DNA from: an uncultured Anaerolineales bacterium
Lineage (GTDB): Bacteria > Chloroflexota > Anaerolineae > Anaerolineales > UBA6663
Direction of reading: 5' to 3'
Assembly (NCBI GenBank): GCA_937952305.1
Contig: CALFZO010000158.1
Coordinates: 1 to 64,000 of the forward strand
Length of the DNA stretch: 64,000 nucleotides
Of this stretch, positions 42,108 to 51,109 are shown piece by piece. The first letter of the stretch is position 1. The number at the start of each line of letters is the position of its first letter. Under the pieces are notes generated by a model. The model had not been told where the DNA came from. It was given only the letters and a program-made list of their open reading frames with translations, and made no database searches. The position numbers were made by a program, and so were the translations under genes.

Positions 42108-44756
42108 TCAGGCGCCGCGCAAACGTTCCAGCAACGCGCCCAGCAGCCATGCCCCCCACGGGTTGGTCTCGAAGCCCACCGGCTGAGCGCCCAGGCCGCC
42201 GTCCAGGCGCAAAGTTGTCAGCCACACTTGCCCGCGGCCCAGGCGGAGCGCGCCCACATACTCGGCCCACAGCATCTGGCGCGCATCGAAGCGCCGCCAA
42301 ACAGTGCGCACATCTACGGCCGGCACTATGCCTTCCAACTGCCGTAGGTCGATGGCGAAATCAGTGGCGACGCCGAAGAAGCGCAGGTCGGCGTGATAGT
42401 CGGGCGAGGCCCCGGCCGGCGGCACGACCTCCCAGAGCGGATCGGGCGCGAAGGTGTGGATAGCTTCGCGCCAGAAGGGGACGGAGACCGTAAAGCGGCT
42501 GTCGGGCTGACGCAGCCAGACGAGCGCGCGGGCGCCAGCGCGGACGCGGGCCAGCACGCCCTCATCTAATGCGTCGGCGACGAGCGGGAGGTCGTCGTCG
42601 GCGCCGGCGGCGTCAAGAAACTGCGTCTGGCGCGCGAAGGCCGCGAACGGGTGACGAAAGAGCAGACCCGTGGGCAGGGCGATGCGCTCGGGCAGGTGCG
42701 GCCGCGGGACCGCCCACAGCCGCCAGGTGTTAGCGGCCGCATCCCCCAATTGGGCGCGCAACTCCAGCTCCACCGGGCGCGGCCCGCCCGGCGCCGTGAA
42801 GGCCGCGCGGGCCAGTTCGGTGACCGTGCCGGCTGGGACCTCGGCCACGGCTGCCGTGTCAGCCGCCAGCAGCGCGCCCTCGGCCGTGCGCAGCTCCCAG
42901 CGCAATTCAGACGCTGCCCAGGCCGGGCCGCCGTTGGACACGCTCAGGCGGACCTCGGCGCGCTCGCCTTGCCACCACGTGAACGGGTCCTTGGGGTTGG
43001 GCCGATCGCCGCCCACCCAGCGCCGGCGCCGCTCGCGGTCCAGGCAGAGCACCACGTCGGCATTGAAGCGCCGCCACTCGACCGGGTCGAACTTGAGCGC
43101 GCCCGCGTCGTCGACCACGCCGGAGGTGGTGATGGGGGTATCGCTCCAGCCGGTCACCACGTAACCGCCAGTGGCGTGCTCGCGGCGCACGGTTTCCAGG
43201 ATGAACTGGCGCACGGCCGTCGCCTGGCGGCGCGCTCGGGCGGTCAGGGCGCGGCCGCCATCCTCCACGCCGGCCGCCGCCAGACGCTGACGGTGCTCGC
43301 GCTGGTAACGGAAGTCGTCGCGGTCCAAGGCGGTGGGCGTGGTCAGCCACCAGGCCGCGCCCACCGCGTCGAAATCGCGCAGCGTGTCGGCGTCGCAGAA
43401 CTCGCCGTACAGCCAGGGCTTGCGCGGCCGGCCGGCCCGCGCAAAGTGCTGGACCAGCGGCGCGAAGAAGTGCGGGTCGGTGTAGAAGTGGTAATCGTAA
43501 AAGTCCGCCAGCGCGGCTTCCACCCCGCCGTAGGCCTCGGCCGAGCCGCTGTTATCGCAGACCAGGCTGTCCGGGAACCAGGCCCGCGCTAGGGCGTGCA
43601 GGGCGCACAGGAAGTCGGCGTCGGCCTCGGCGTTCAGCTCACAGCCCAGGCTCAGGGCGACGATGGCCGGGTGGTGGTGGAGCTGGCGGAAGACGGCGGC
43701 ATATTCGCTCAGGGCCAGGGCTTTCAGCGCCGGCGTCACCCGCGGCAGCCACAGCGGCATCTCCAGCCAGACCGGCTGACCGAGCCTGTCAGCGGCCGCA
43801 AAGAACGCGTCCGGCGGAACGTAGAGGCAGCATTTCCACAGGTTGAAGCCGAGAGCGCGGGCGGCTGCGAAAGCGGCGGCCGGGCCTGCGGGCCAGCGGG
43901 GCGCGATTTCAACCGGATCCCAGCCCCAGTCCAGCACGCCGCGGAGGTGCACAGGCCGGCCGTTCAACTGCGTCTGGTCGCTCAAGGCCGTCAGCGCGCG
44001 GAAGCCGAAGCGCCGCGTCGTCTGCGCCAGCGTGCGGCCAGCGGCGCGCAGCGTGAGCGTCAGTTGATAGAGCTCGACCTCCTCCGGCCAGAGCGCCGGC
44101 GCTGGAACGTCCAACTCAGCCGCGAAGGCGTTGCCGGAGACGGCCGCGGCCGCAGCCAGGCGCGATCCGGCGCGCGGCGCCGCCAGCCCAACCTCGACCT
44201 CAACCGGCCCGCTTTCGCCGAGCAGGGTGAAGGCGCCGGCGACGCGCACCTGCCCGGATACGTGAGCGTGGACACGGACCGAGGTGAAAGCGGCCTCGGC
44301 AAAGGCCAGGAGCCGCAGCGCCTGCCAGACGCCGCCGAAGGACGTACACACGTCCGGCAAGAAACCGGCCAGGGCCTCACGCAGCGGGAAGCGGCCGCCC
44401 GGTTTCCAGACCTCGAGCGCGAGCAGGTTGGCGCCGGGCCGCAGGTGCGGCGTGAGGTCCACCTGGAACGCGGCCCAGGCCCCGGTGTGCTCGCCCGCCA
44501 CCTGGCCGTTGACGAGCACGGTGACGTGGTGGCTGATGGCGTCTGCGTCCAGGCGCACCGAGCGGCCGGTCCAATCGGGTGAGAGCGTCACGGTGCGCGT
44601 GTAAACGGCCGGTCCGTCGCTGATCTTATCGGGGTGATGGCTCTCCCAGGCGGCGGGGAGGCGGACAGGGTAAGTTGGTGTGAGACCGAGGCGGAAGTCC
44701 CAGGGCTGGTCGGTGAGGCCAAACGCCAGCGCGAGGTCGTTCTCCCAGACATCCAT
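42108..44756 (-). CDS. Glycoside hydrolase family 2 protein (beta-galactosidase/mannosidase-like)
   Basis: The protein is 882 aa with no signal peptide. The GH2 sugar-binding sandwich (about 30-165; GRSVRLDADAISHHVTVLVNG) is followed by an Ig-like domain and a TIM barrel with NGRPVHLRGVLDWGWDP. The acid/base Glu is likely in LSLGCELNAEAD (about 371) and the nucleophile in WLYGEFCD (about 450). The C-terminal extension is beta-rich. The start overlaps the GNAT stop by one base (TGATG), implying coupling. The substrate is unknown. Confidence 0.87.
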   Translation of the reverse strand: MDVWENDLALAFGLTDQPWDFRLGLTPTYPVRLPAAWESHHPDKISDGPAVYTRTVTLSPDWTGRSVRLDADAISHHVTVLVNGQVAGEHTGAWAAFQVDLTPHLRPGANLLALEVWKPGGRFPLREALAGFLPDVCTSFGGVWQALRLLAFAEAAFTSVRVHAHVSGQVRVAGAFTLLGESGPVEVEVGLAAPRAGSRLAAAAAVSGNAFAAELDVPAPALWPEEVELYQLTLTLRAAGRTLAQTTRRFGFRALTALSDQTQLNGRPVHLRGVLDWGWDPVEIAPRWPAGPAAAFAAARALGFNLWKCCLYVPPDAFFAAADRLGQPVWLEMPLWLPRVTPALKALALSEYAAVFRQLHHHPAIVALSLGCELNAEADADFLCALHALARAWFPDSLVCDNSGSAEAYGGVEAALADFYDYHFYTDPHFFAPLVQHFARAGRPRKPWLYGEFCDADTLRDFDAVGAAWWLTTPTALDRDDFRYQREHRQRLAAAGVEDGGRALTARARRQATAVRQFILETVRREHATGGYVVTGWSDTPITTSGVVDDAGALKFDPVEWRRFNADVVLCLDRERRRRWVGGDRPNPKDPFTWWQGERAEVRLSVSNGGPAWAASELRWELRTAEGALLAADTAAVAEVPAGTVTELARAAFTAPGGPRPVELELRAQLGDAAANTWRLWAVPRPHLPERIALPTGLLFRHPFAAFARQTQFLDAAGADDDLPLVADALDEGVLARVRAGARALVWLRQPDSRFTVSVPFWREAIHTFAPDPLWEVVPPAGASPDYHADLRFFGVATDFAIDLRQLEGIVPAVDVRTVWRRFDARQMLWAEYVGALRLGRGQVWLTTLRLDGGLGAQPVGFETNPWGAWLLGALLERLRGA

Positions 44757-45334
44757 CAGTTGGGGTAGGGATCGAGGGAGGCGCCTGGGCGGGCGCTGGT
44801 GGGGTCGAGGTCGATCGTGAACTCCCAGACGCCGTGGCGCAGGTGGCGATCCACGTGTAAGCCGCTGCGCTCGATGAAGCGCAGGATCTGGGCATTGTTG
44901 GAGTGAATGGTCGCCACGAAGCGCCGCACACCGTGCGCGCGCGCGTACTCAACCAGGCGCCGGATCAGAATGGTGCCCAGCCCGCGTTTCTGGTAGTCAT
45001 CCTGGACGACGATGGCGGCTTCGCCCGTCTCGCCGTCGGCGGGATCCACCAGGCTGTAGCGGGCGACCGCAATGATGTGTTCGGCGTCGTCCATGAGGCT
45101 GGTCGCGGCGATAGCGACGCGCGTGCGCCCATCCATGTCACATAGAAGGCGGGCCTCGGCATCCGTGATCGCGGTCCGGTACTCCAACAGGCGGTAGAAA
45201 ATGCTTTGCGGAGAAAGCCGATAGAAGAAGGCTTTGATGCGCTCGGTGTCGTCAAGGCGCAGGCTTCGCACCTGGACCGGCGTTCCATCGCGTAATGCGA
45301 TTGATTCTATCGGAAAAGTTGCCAAGGTGCTCAT
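44756..45334 (-). CDS. GNAT-family N-acetyltransferase
   Basis: The protein is 192 aa from ATG 45334 with AGGG upstream; the frame runs further up into the promoter repeats. The acetyl-CoA site is QKRGLGTILIRRLVEYA (about 120-136), with the preceding strand AAIVVQDDY. 'RLSPQSIFYRL' near residue 45 is the region typical of protein-lysine-acetyltransferase-like (Pat) GNATs. It is the first gene of the GNAT-GH2 pair. Confidence 0.9.
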   Translation of the reverse strand: MSTLATFPIESIALRDGTPVQVRSLRLDDTERIKAFFYRLSPQSIFYRLLEYRTAITDAEARLLCDMDGRTRVAIAATSLMDDAEHIIAVARYSLVDPADGETGEAAIVVQDDYQKRGLGTILIRRLVEYARAHGVRRFVATIHSNNAQILRFIERSGLHVDRHLRHGVWEFTIDLDPTSARPGASLDPYPN

Positions 45335-45353
45335 TGCCAGCCCTAATCTCTCA

Positions 45354-45396
45354 TGACGCATCGCATTATAGCATCCCTTGACGCACCGCATTATAG
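45354..45396 (-). promoter_or_regulatory. Tandem direct repeat containing two -10-like boxes, upstream of GNAT
   Basis: TGACGCATCGCATTATAG (45354-45371) recurs as TGACGCACCGCATTATAG (45379-45396), 17 of 18 identical, period 25 bp. On the minus strand each copy begins CTATAATGCG, so there are two perfect TATAAT boxes just upstream of the GNAT start. This may be a duplicated promoter or an operator overlapping the -10. Confidence 0.6.
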
Positions 45397-45603
45397 GAGA
45401 TTCAGTTGGCTTCGATATGTAATTCTGCGATGACGTTTGGCACTTCCCCACATGGTGAAACACTCACACACTACTATTGTAAAGTCCCTGCTGGCACCTC
45501 ATCCACCGAACGAGGCTGGGCGGGTGCTGGCCGACCACTTGTCGCGCAGAGCAAACCCTGTCCAGTTGTTTCCGGTGGATGGGGCACTACTTAGGAGGCC
45601 GCC

Positions 45604-46506
45604 ATGTTCAAGAACATCCTCGTACCGCTGGATGGGTCAGCGCTATCCGAGAGGGCACTCCTGCCGGCGATGACCCTGGGGAGTCAAGATGGGGGGCACA
45701 TCACGCTGCTGCGGACGCCCGTCGTCGAAGTGACCATGGTCCCGACCGTGGAGTTCTTCGGCAACTACAGCCTGCGTGGATTGGATCAGGCCGTGGAGAA
45801 ATCCCGGCACGAGGCGCGGGACTATCTGGAAGCGCTGCGCCGGACTCGCGCGCAGCCCAACGTGGTGCTGCATGCCGAGGTCATCGACGGCGACCCGGCC
45901 GAGGCGATCCTGGAGACGGCCGTGGCCCGCCACGCCGATCTGATCGTCATGTCCACCCACGGCTACTCCGGCATCACGCGCTGGATCATGGGCAGCGTCA
46001 CCGAGCGGGTGTTGGCGCACGCGCCGTGCCCGGTCCTAATCATCCGGTCCGAAATCCCGTTCCGCAAGATGCTGGTCCCGCTGGATGGGTCAGACCTGGC
46101 TGAGGCCGCCCTGCGGCCGGCCCTGGACGTGGCCTCGGCGTTCCAGGCATCGGTCACTCTACTGCGCGCGGTCAAGGAGATGCCGACGCGCAATATCGAG
46201 GCCCTGGAGGACGTCGAGCACGGCCTGGGGCTGCGCGTGCAGGGTGAACTGGCCGAAGAAGCCGAGACCTACTTGAACGGCCTGGTGAAACGGCTGGCGC
46301 GGCCCGAGGTGCAGATCGCCGTGCGGTCCGGCCCGGCGCCCAGCGCCATCCTTGGCCAGGCTGAGGCGCAGGATGTCGATGTGGTGGCGATGGCCACGCA
46401 TGGCCGCACGGGCACGCAGCGCTGGGTGTATGGCAGCGTGACCGAGAAGGTGCTGCACAACAGCCATCGTTTCGCGATGCTGGTGGTGCGGCCCAAGACC
46501 AGTTGA
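45604..46506 (+). CDS. Tandem-domain universal stress protein
   Basis: The protein is 300 aa with two UspA folds (about 1-148 and 150-300), each starting with the KxxLVPLDGS strand. Both carry the ATP-binding G-x2-G-x9-G-[ST] signature: MSTHGYSGITRWIMGSVT (about 117-134) and MATHGRTGTQRWVYGSVT (about 262-279). It is probably a nucleotide-binding stress protein. ATG with AGGAGG. A preceding 260-bp gap separates it from the divergent GNAT gene. Confidence 0.95.
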   Translation: MFKNILVPLDGSALSERALLPAMTLGSQDGGHITLLRTPVVEVTMVPTVEFFGNYSLRGLDQAVEKSRHEARDYLEALRRTRAQPNVVLHAEVIDGDPAEAILETAVARHADLIVMSTHGYSGITRWIMGSVTERVLAHAPCPVLIIRSEIPFRKMLVPLDGSDLAEAALRPALDVASAFQASVTLLRAVKEMPTRNIEALEDVEHGLGLRVQGELAEEAETYLNGLVKRLARPEVQIAVRSGPAPSAILGQAEAQDVDVVAMATHGRTGTQRWVYGSVTEKVLHNSHRFAMLVVRPKTS

Positions 46507-46520
46507 GGGCGAGGTCGGCG

Positions 46521-47477
46521 TCACGCGGCCAGGCGGACGAAAGCGACTTTTAGATAAGGGGTCTCCCTACGCGCAACCGGGAAATCCAACTCGGGCTCGT
46601 GGGTGGTGTGGGTGATGCGCGCCGGGAGTCCGTCCAGCCCGGCGCGCAGTTGTTGGTGGAAGGCGCGCACCGACAGCTCGGCGGCATTGGCGCAGGCGAT
46701 GAGCCAGCCGCCCGGCGCCACCACCTGCGCCGCCCGGCGCGCCAGGTCCGCGTAGTCGCGCTGCACCGTGAAGCGGCCGCGCTTGGAGGTGGCGTAGCTG
46801 GGCGGATCCAGGATGACCAGGTCGAAGCGCTCGCCGCGCCGGGCCAGCCGCCCGAGCCAGTCAAGGGCATCGCCGAAGATGAAGTCGCGCGGAGCGGGCG
46901 CCAGCCCATTCAACTGGTAATTGGCCTGGCCCCACTCCAGGTAGGCGCGCGCCAGATCCAGGTTGACCACGCGCGCGGCGCCGCCAGCCGCCGCCGCCAC
47001 CCCAAAACCGCAGGTATAAGCGAAGCAGTTCAAGATCATGCGGCCGGCCGCCTGCGCGCGCACCCAAGCGCGCGTCTCGCGCATGTCCAGGAACAGGCCC
47101 ACGCTCAACCCCGCCCCCGGCCGGATGAGATAGCGCAGCCCGTTCTCACGCACCACGACTGACTCACACGCGGCGCCCCAGTGCGGGGCTGCGGGCGCCA
47201 ACGCGGCGCGGTCGGTTGCGCTGAGGACGCTGGCCTGCGCGGGCCGGCGTTTGACGTACAGGCTGCGCGCGCCGACCCGGCGCGCCAGCGCCTCCACCCG
47301 CGCCAGCGGCGCCTGGTCGTCATACAGGTGCGCCACGAGCACATCCGCGAAGCGATCAACCGCCAGCTGCGGCAAGCCATCGGCCGCGCGGTGCAGGACG
47401 CGGAAGGCATCGGTCTCGGCCGACGTGAACAGCGGCGCGCGGCGGGTGAGCGCTTGCTCGATCAAGGGATCAGCCAC
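46521..47477 (-). CDS. Class I SAM-dependent rRNA methyltransferase (RlmI/RlmK-like)
   Basis: The protein is 318 aa from a GTG start. The catalytic domain has ILNCFAYTCGFGVAAAAGGA (SAM site, about 148-167) and the catalytic LDPPSYATSKRG (about 223-234), as in m5C/RlmI-type enzymes. The N-terminal PUA domain of typical RlmI (about 70 residues) is missing. The EEHD-like region is present as SLYVKRRPAQ. The target is likely 23S rRNA by analogy. It is convergent with the universal stress protein gene, 14 bp apart. Confidence 0.87.
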   Translation of the reverse strand: MADPLIEQALTRRAPLFTSAETDAFRVLHRAADGLPQLAVDRFADVLVAHLYDDQAPLARVEALARRVGARSLYVKRRPAQASVLSATDRAALAPAAPHWGAACESVVVRENGLRYLIRPGAGLSVGLFLDMRETRAWVRAQAAGRMILNCFAYTCGFGVAAAAGGAARVVNLDLARAYLEWGQANYQLNGLAPAPRDFIFGDALDWLGRLARRGERFDLVILDPPSYATSKRGRFTVQRDYADLARRAAQVVAPGGWLIACANAAELSVRAFHQQLRAGLDGLPARITHTTHEPELDFPVARRETPYLKVAFVRLAA

Positions 47478-48162
47478 AAGGCCAGTTGTATCACAAGGCC
47501 GCTCTCCGCCAAAACGGATTTCTAGTCCCCGCTATGCCCGATCAGGCCAACCTCCCGGCGAGTCGGCGGCTGGGCTACCGGCCTCTAACGCCGTGCCGCA
47601 ATGGACGGCCTTTTGGACGGGTGCCTTTACGCTTCTCCAACCGATGGCGGCGCGCCGGCAGCCCTGATTAGGCGGTATCTCCTATCCAGCTTCCAACGTG
47701 GCCGTGTTAGCCTGAGCAGCAGGGATGGTCCCGCCATCTCTTCCAGCGCGCCATCTCCAGCGCGACCGCCAGGCCGATCGGCATCGGCCGCACCACGGGC
47801 AGTTGCGAATCCATTGAGGGGGGTCGCCGGCTGAGGGGCCGGCTTCCGCTACGGCCCCCTCTCCTTCCGCAAGGAGAGGGGGCTCGCCTGTCCCAGCCTG
47901 CCCACCGGCACCCCGCGCACTCACCGTTTTTCCTCCAGTTTGCCAAATGCCAGAGGCACGCCCGCGTCCGGGCGAGTTGGCGCGCGAACGGCCGCCAGCG
48001 AACGCGATCAAGTCGCTCCCCTACCGGCGATCAGGCGCTAACCGCTTGGCGCCGCAAACGGCGACGTTCTTCACTAACGGCGCGCCCGCGGCCGGGCTAG
48101 ACTGAACGCATCGTCCGTTTCCCCTGACCGCGCTACGCCCATCCAATTGAATAGGAGGCCCT
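47478..48162. other. Intergenic region, no supported gene
   Basis: This 685-bp divergent gap precedes the corrinoid operon. Frames here are short and Arg/Pro-rich. I looked for a cobalamin-type riboswitch before 48163 and saw no B12-box-like sequence. The only clear element is the hairpin at 47855-47882. Confidence 0.5.
47855..47882. repeat. Perfect 12-bp hairpin
   Basis: CCCCCTCTCCTT (47855-47866), loop CCGC, AAGGAGAGGGGG (47871-47882). There is no T-run, and it is far from any gene end. Such short perfect palindromes are often dispersed genomic repeats. Confidence 0.7.
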
Positions 48163-48828
48163 ATGCCGACCGACCCCGACCAGTTGTTACTGCAGATGAC
48201 GGCGAGCATCGTCGACGGCGAACCGGAGGACGCCGAGCGGCTGGCCCGCGAGGCGTTAACGCTGGGCCTGGACCCGCTGGACGCGCTCAATCGCGGCTTC
48301 GTCCCCGGCCTCGACGACGTGGGCCGCCGCTTCGGCACCGGCGAGCTGTTCCTGCCGGACCTCGTGCGCGCGGGGGCGGCCATGAAGCTGGCCTCGCAGA
48401 TTCTGGAGGCGGAGCTGCTGCGGCGCGGCGCCGTCCGCCGGTCCGCGGGCGTGGTCGTCTTGGGGACCGTCAAGGGCGACATCCACGACATCGGCAAGAA
48501 CCTGGTGGGCACGTTGTTGACGGCCAACGGCTTCACCGTGCACGATCTTGGCGTAGACGTGCCGTACGAGACATTCGCGCACAAAGCGGTCGATGTGCAG
48601 GCCGATCTGGTGGGCGTCTCGGCGCTGCTGACGACGACGATGGTGGGGCAGGCGAAGGTGATCGAGGCCCTGGATAAGGCCGGCCTGCGTACCCGCGTGA
48701 AGGTGTTGGTGGGCGGCGCTCCGGTGACGCGCGAGTGGGCGGGTCAGATCGGCGCCGATGGCTACTCCGAGGATGCCGGCGGCGCCGTGGTCGTGGCCAA
48801 GCAGTTGCTGGCCGGCGTGGCGGTCTGA
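48163..48828 (+). CDS. Corrinoid (B12-binding) methyl-carrier protein, MttC/MtbC-like
   Basis: The protein is 221 aa. A helical cap domain (about 1-90) is followed by a Rossmann cobalamin domain with the histidine ligand motif GDIHDIGKNLV (about 106-116), then GVSALLTTTM and VLVGGAPVT. The cobalt-bound methyl group is loaded from an amine by an MttB-type methyltransferase and passed on to a folate or other acceptor. AGGAGG precedes the ATG. The first MttB homologue starts 9 bp downstream. Confidence 0.94.
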   Translation: MPTDPDQLLLQMTASIVDGEPEDAERLAREALTLGLDPLDALNRGFVPGLDDVGRRFGTGELFLPDLVRAGAAMKLASQILEAELLRRGAVRRSAGVVVLGTVKGDIHDIGKNLVGTLLTANGFTVHDLGVDVPYETFAHKAVDVQADLVGVSALLTTTMVGQAKVIEALDKAGLRTRVKVLVGGAPVTREWAGQIGADGYSEDAGGAVVVAKQLLAGVAV

Positions 48829-48837
48829 GGAGGCGCT

Positions 48838-50295
48838 ATGGCCATCATCTCCGTCTCCGACCGCAAACTGAGCGTCAACGTCCTGGACGAGGCTGCCGTC
48901 CGTCGCCTGCACACGGCGACGCTGGACGTGATCGAGTCCGTGGGCGTGCGTTTCCCCTCTGAACGCGCCCTGGCGATCCTGGCCGCGCACGGCGCCACGG
49001 TTGACGCCGCCACGCAGATCGCGCGTATCCCCGGCGCTGTGGTGGAACAGGCCTTGGCGCAGGCGCCGCCGACCTATACCCTGGCCGCGCGCGACCCCGC
49101 CCTGGCGCTGCCTCTGGACGGCCGGCACTCGTACTTGGGCACCGACGGCTGCGGCGTGGAGGTCCTGGACGCCTTCACCGGCGAGCGCCGGCGCTCCACG
49201 CTGCAAGATGTCTCCGACGCCGCCCGCGTGGCCGACGCCCTGGACGCTATCGCCTTCCACTGGGTGCCGGTCTCGGCCCAGGATTGCCCGCCGGAGAGCC
49301 GCAGCTTGCACGAATTGCTGGCGACGTGGCGGGTGAGCGGCAAGCACGTGCAGACCGAGTCGATCGTGACCGAGCGTGAGGCCCGCGCGGCCGTGGACAT
49401 GGCGGCGGCGCTGGTGGGCGGACGCGCGGCGCTGCGCGCGGAGCCCGTGCTCTCGATCATGCAATGCACGCTCTCACCGCTGGGCCATGACGGCGGCAGC
49501 CTGGAGGCGGGCCTGGTGGCGGCCGAGGCCGGCCTGCCCGTGGGCTACATGACGATGACGTCCTGCGCGTCCACGGGCCCGGCGACGCTGGCCGGCAGTT
49601 TGATCGTGGGCAACGCCGAGGTCATCAGCGCGCTGGTCCTGCTGCAGCTGGCCTATCCGGGCTGCCCGGTGTACTACGCCGCCGCGCAGACGGCCATGGA
49701 CCTGCGCACCGGCGCTTACACCGGCGGCGGGCCGGAGGATTACCTGTTCGGCGCGGCCACCAACGCGCTGGCCGATTTCTACCGCGTGCCGCTGTCGATG
49801 GGCGCTTTCGCCACGGGCGCCAAGGAGCCCGGCTGGCAGAGCGGCGTGGACGGCGCCTTCTCGGCCTTCATGGCCGCCGCCACCGGCGCCGACATGCTGC
49901 TGGGGGCCGGCCTGCTGAACGGCTCGCGCCTCCTGTCCTACGAAGCGCTGGTGATGGACGCCGAGCTGTGGAGCTTGGTGCGGGCCGTGTGCGGCGGGAT
50001 CAGCGTGGACGACGAGGCCCTGGCCCTGGACGCGATCCGGGCGGTGGGGCCGGGCGGCAACTTCCTGGCGCACAAGCACACCAGGAGGCACATGCGCTCG
50101 CTGTGGCTGCCGACGCTGATGGACCGCCGGCCCTACGGCGCCTGGGAGGCGCAGCGCGACGGCGCGCGCGAGTGGGCGCGGGCGAAGGCGCAGAGCCTGC
50201 TGCGCGACCATCGGCCCGCGCCGCTGGAGGCCCGGCTGGACGATGAGCTGAGCGCCCTCATCGCGGCCTGCGAGGCCGAAGCGGTGACGGCGTAG
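48838..50295 (+). CDS. Trimethylamine methyltransferase (MttB)-family protein, non-pyrrolysine
   Basis: The protein is 485 aa, full family length, with a TIM-barrel-type MttB pattern (LHTATLDVIESVGVRFPSER near the start, then GVEVLDAFTGERRRS, GYMTMTSCASTGPATLAGS and GAYTGGGPEDYLFGAATN). No in-frame amber codon occurs, so it belongs to the pyrrolysine-free branch that includes glycine betaine and other quaternary-amine methyltransferases. It probably demethylates a quaternary amine onto the neighbouring corrinoid protein. GAGGAGG precedes the ATG. Confidence 0.92.
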   Translation: MAIISVSDRKLSVNVLDEAAVRRLHTATLDVIESVGVRFPSERALAILAAHGATVDAATQIARIPGAVVEQALAQAPPTYTLAARDPALALPLDGRHSYLGTDGCGVEVLDAFTGERRRSTLQDVSDAARVADALDAIAFHWVPVSAQDCPPESRSLHELLATWRVSGKHVQTESIVTEREARAAVDMAAALVGGRAALRAEPVLSIMQCTLSPLGHDGGSLEAGLVAAEAGLPVGYMTMTSCASTGPATLAGSLIVGNAEVISALVLLQLAYPGCPVYYAAAQTAMDLRTGAYTGGGPEDYLFGAATNALADFYRVPLSMGAFATGAKEPGWQSGVDGAFSAFMAAATGADMLLGAGLLNGSRLLSYEALVMDAELWSLVRAVCGGISVDDEALALDAIRAVGPGGNFLAHKHTRRHMRSLWLPTLMDRRPYGAWEAQRDGAREWARAKAQSLLRDHRPAPLEARLDDELSALIAACEAEAVTA

Positions 50296-50362
50296 GGTTG
50301 CTGCACGGCGCCGCGCGTCACGGCACCGTCGGCTGACCCCTGGAGCCGCAGGAGAGGCGCCA

Positions 50363-51079
50363 ATGTCCAAGCGAACCGCCAACTCACCATCTCCCGAGCC
50401 GTTGTCGTTGAAGGTCTCGATTCTGGGTCTGTCGATTGAGGGCAGCCGCGGAATTGTGCTGACGGTCCTGTTGGTCGTGACCTTGCTGGCGGCGGCGGCC
50501 GGGGCCGGCTATTTACTCGGCCGAGAAAAGTTGGCCGCCAGCCCGGAATACAACGCCCCCCTGGTCGGACTGTCGGTGCGGGCGACGGTGGCGGCTTTGC
50601 CCACCGCGACGCCTTATCCCACCTACACGCCGCTGCCCACCCACACCCCAGTTCCGACCCCCACACCGGCACCGGCGCCAGCGGCGTTGATCGTGGCGCC
50701 CGAGTATCTCGATGGCCCCGTGCCGGCCCAAAGTGAGGCCCTGGTCAACTACACCGATCTGCCGCCCGGCAGCCATTTGTGGATCGTCGTCCAGGTGCCC
50801 AAAGTGAGGCCCGGGGATCTGGTGTTTCCGCAACTCCTCAGCGGCCTGCCTGAGCCGGTGGCCGGGAACGGCAGCCTGCGGTTGAAGATCCAACTCGGCA
50901 GCCTGGACGCGGACGCCGGAGAGCCTTTCAACCTCATGGCCGTGCTCGTGGGGGATCTGGATCACGCCCTCTTTTTGGACTATGCCCAGGCCTGCTTGGC
51001 TGACAAGGCGCGTTGCACAGGTCTGCGGCTGGGGTCGGAGTCCGTGATCCTGGACGTCAATACAGTCCTCCGGCGTTGA
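50363..51079 (+). CDS. Single-pass membrane protein with Thr/Pro linker
   Basis: The protein is 238 aa. A short basic cytoplasmic tail leads to one transmembrane helix (about 29-52), a Thr/Pro-rich tether (about 75-105) and a C-terminal beta-rich domain (about 108-238) predicted to be outside. I recognise no family. Its place between two MttB genes on the same strand, with gaps of 67 and 30 bp, suggests a shared transcript, but nothing in the sequence ties it to amine metabolism. Confidence 0.75.
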   Translation: MSKRTANSPSPEPLSLKVSILGLSIEGSRGIVLTVLLVVTLLAAAAGAGYLLGREKLAASPEYNAPLVGLSVRATVAALPTATPYPTYTPLPTHTPVPTPTPAPAPAALIVAPEYLDGPVPAQSEALVNYTDLPPGSHLWIVVQVPKVRPGDLVFPQLLSGLPEPVAGNGSLRLKIQLGSLDADAGEPFNLMAVLVGDLDHALFLDYAQACLADKARCTGLRLGSESVILDVNTVLRR

Positions 51080-51109
51080 TCCGGCGGACCAGGCTGAGGA
51101 GCGCTGACG

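Noticed and set aside
47478..48162. Cobalamin riboswitch before the corrinoid operon
   Set aside because: No B12-box-like sequence or matching fold was seen by eye; the gap shows only a short perfect hairpin.
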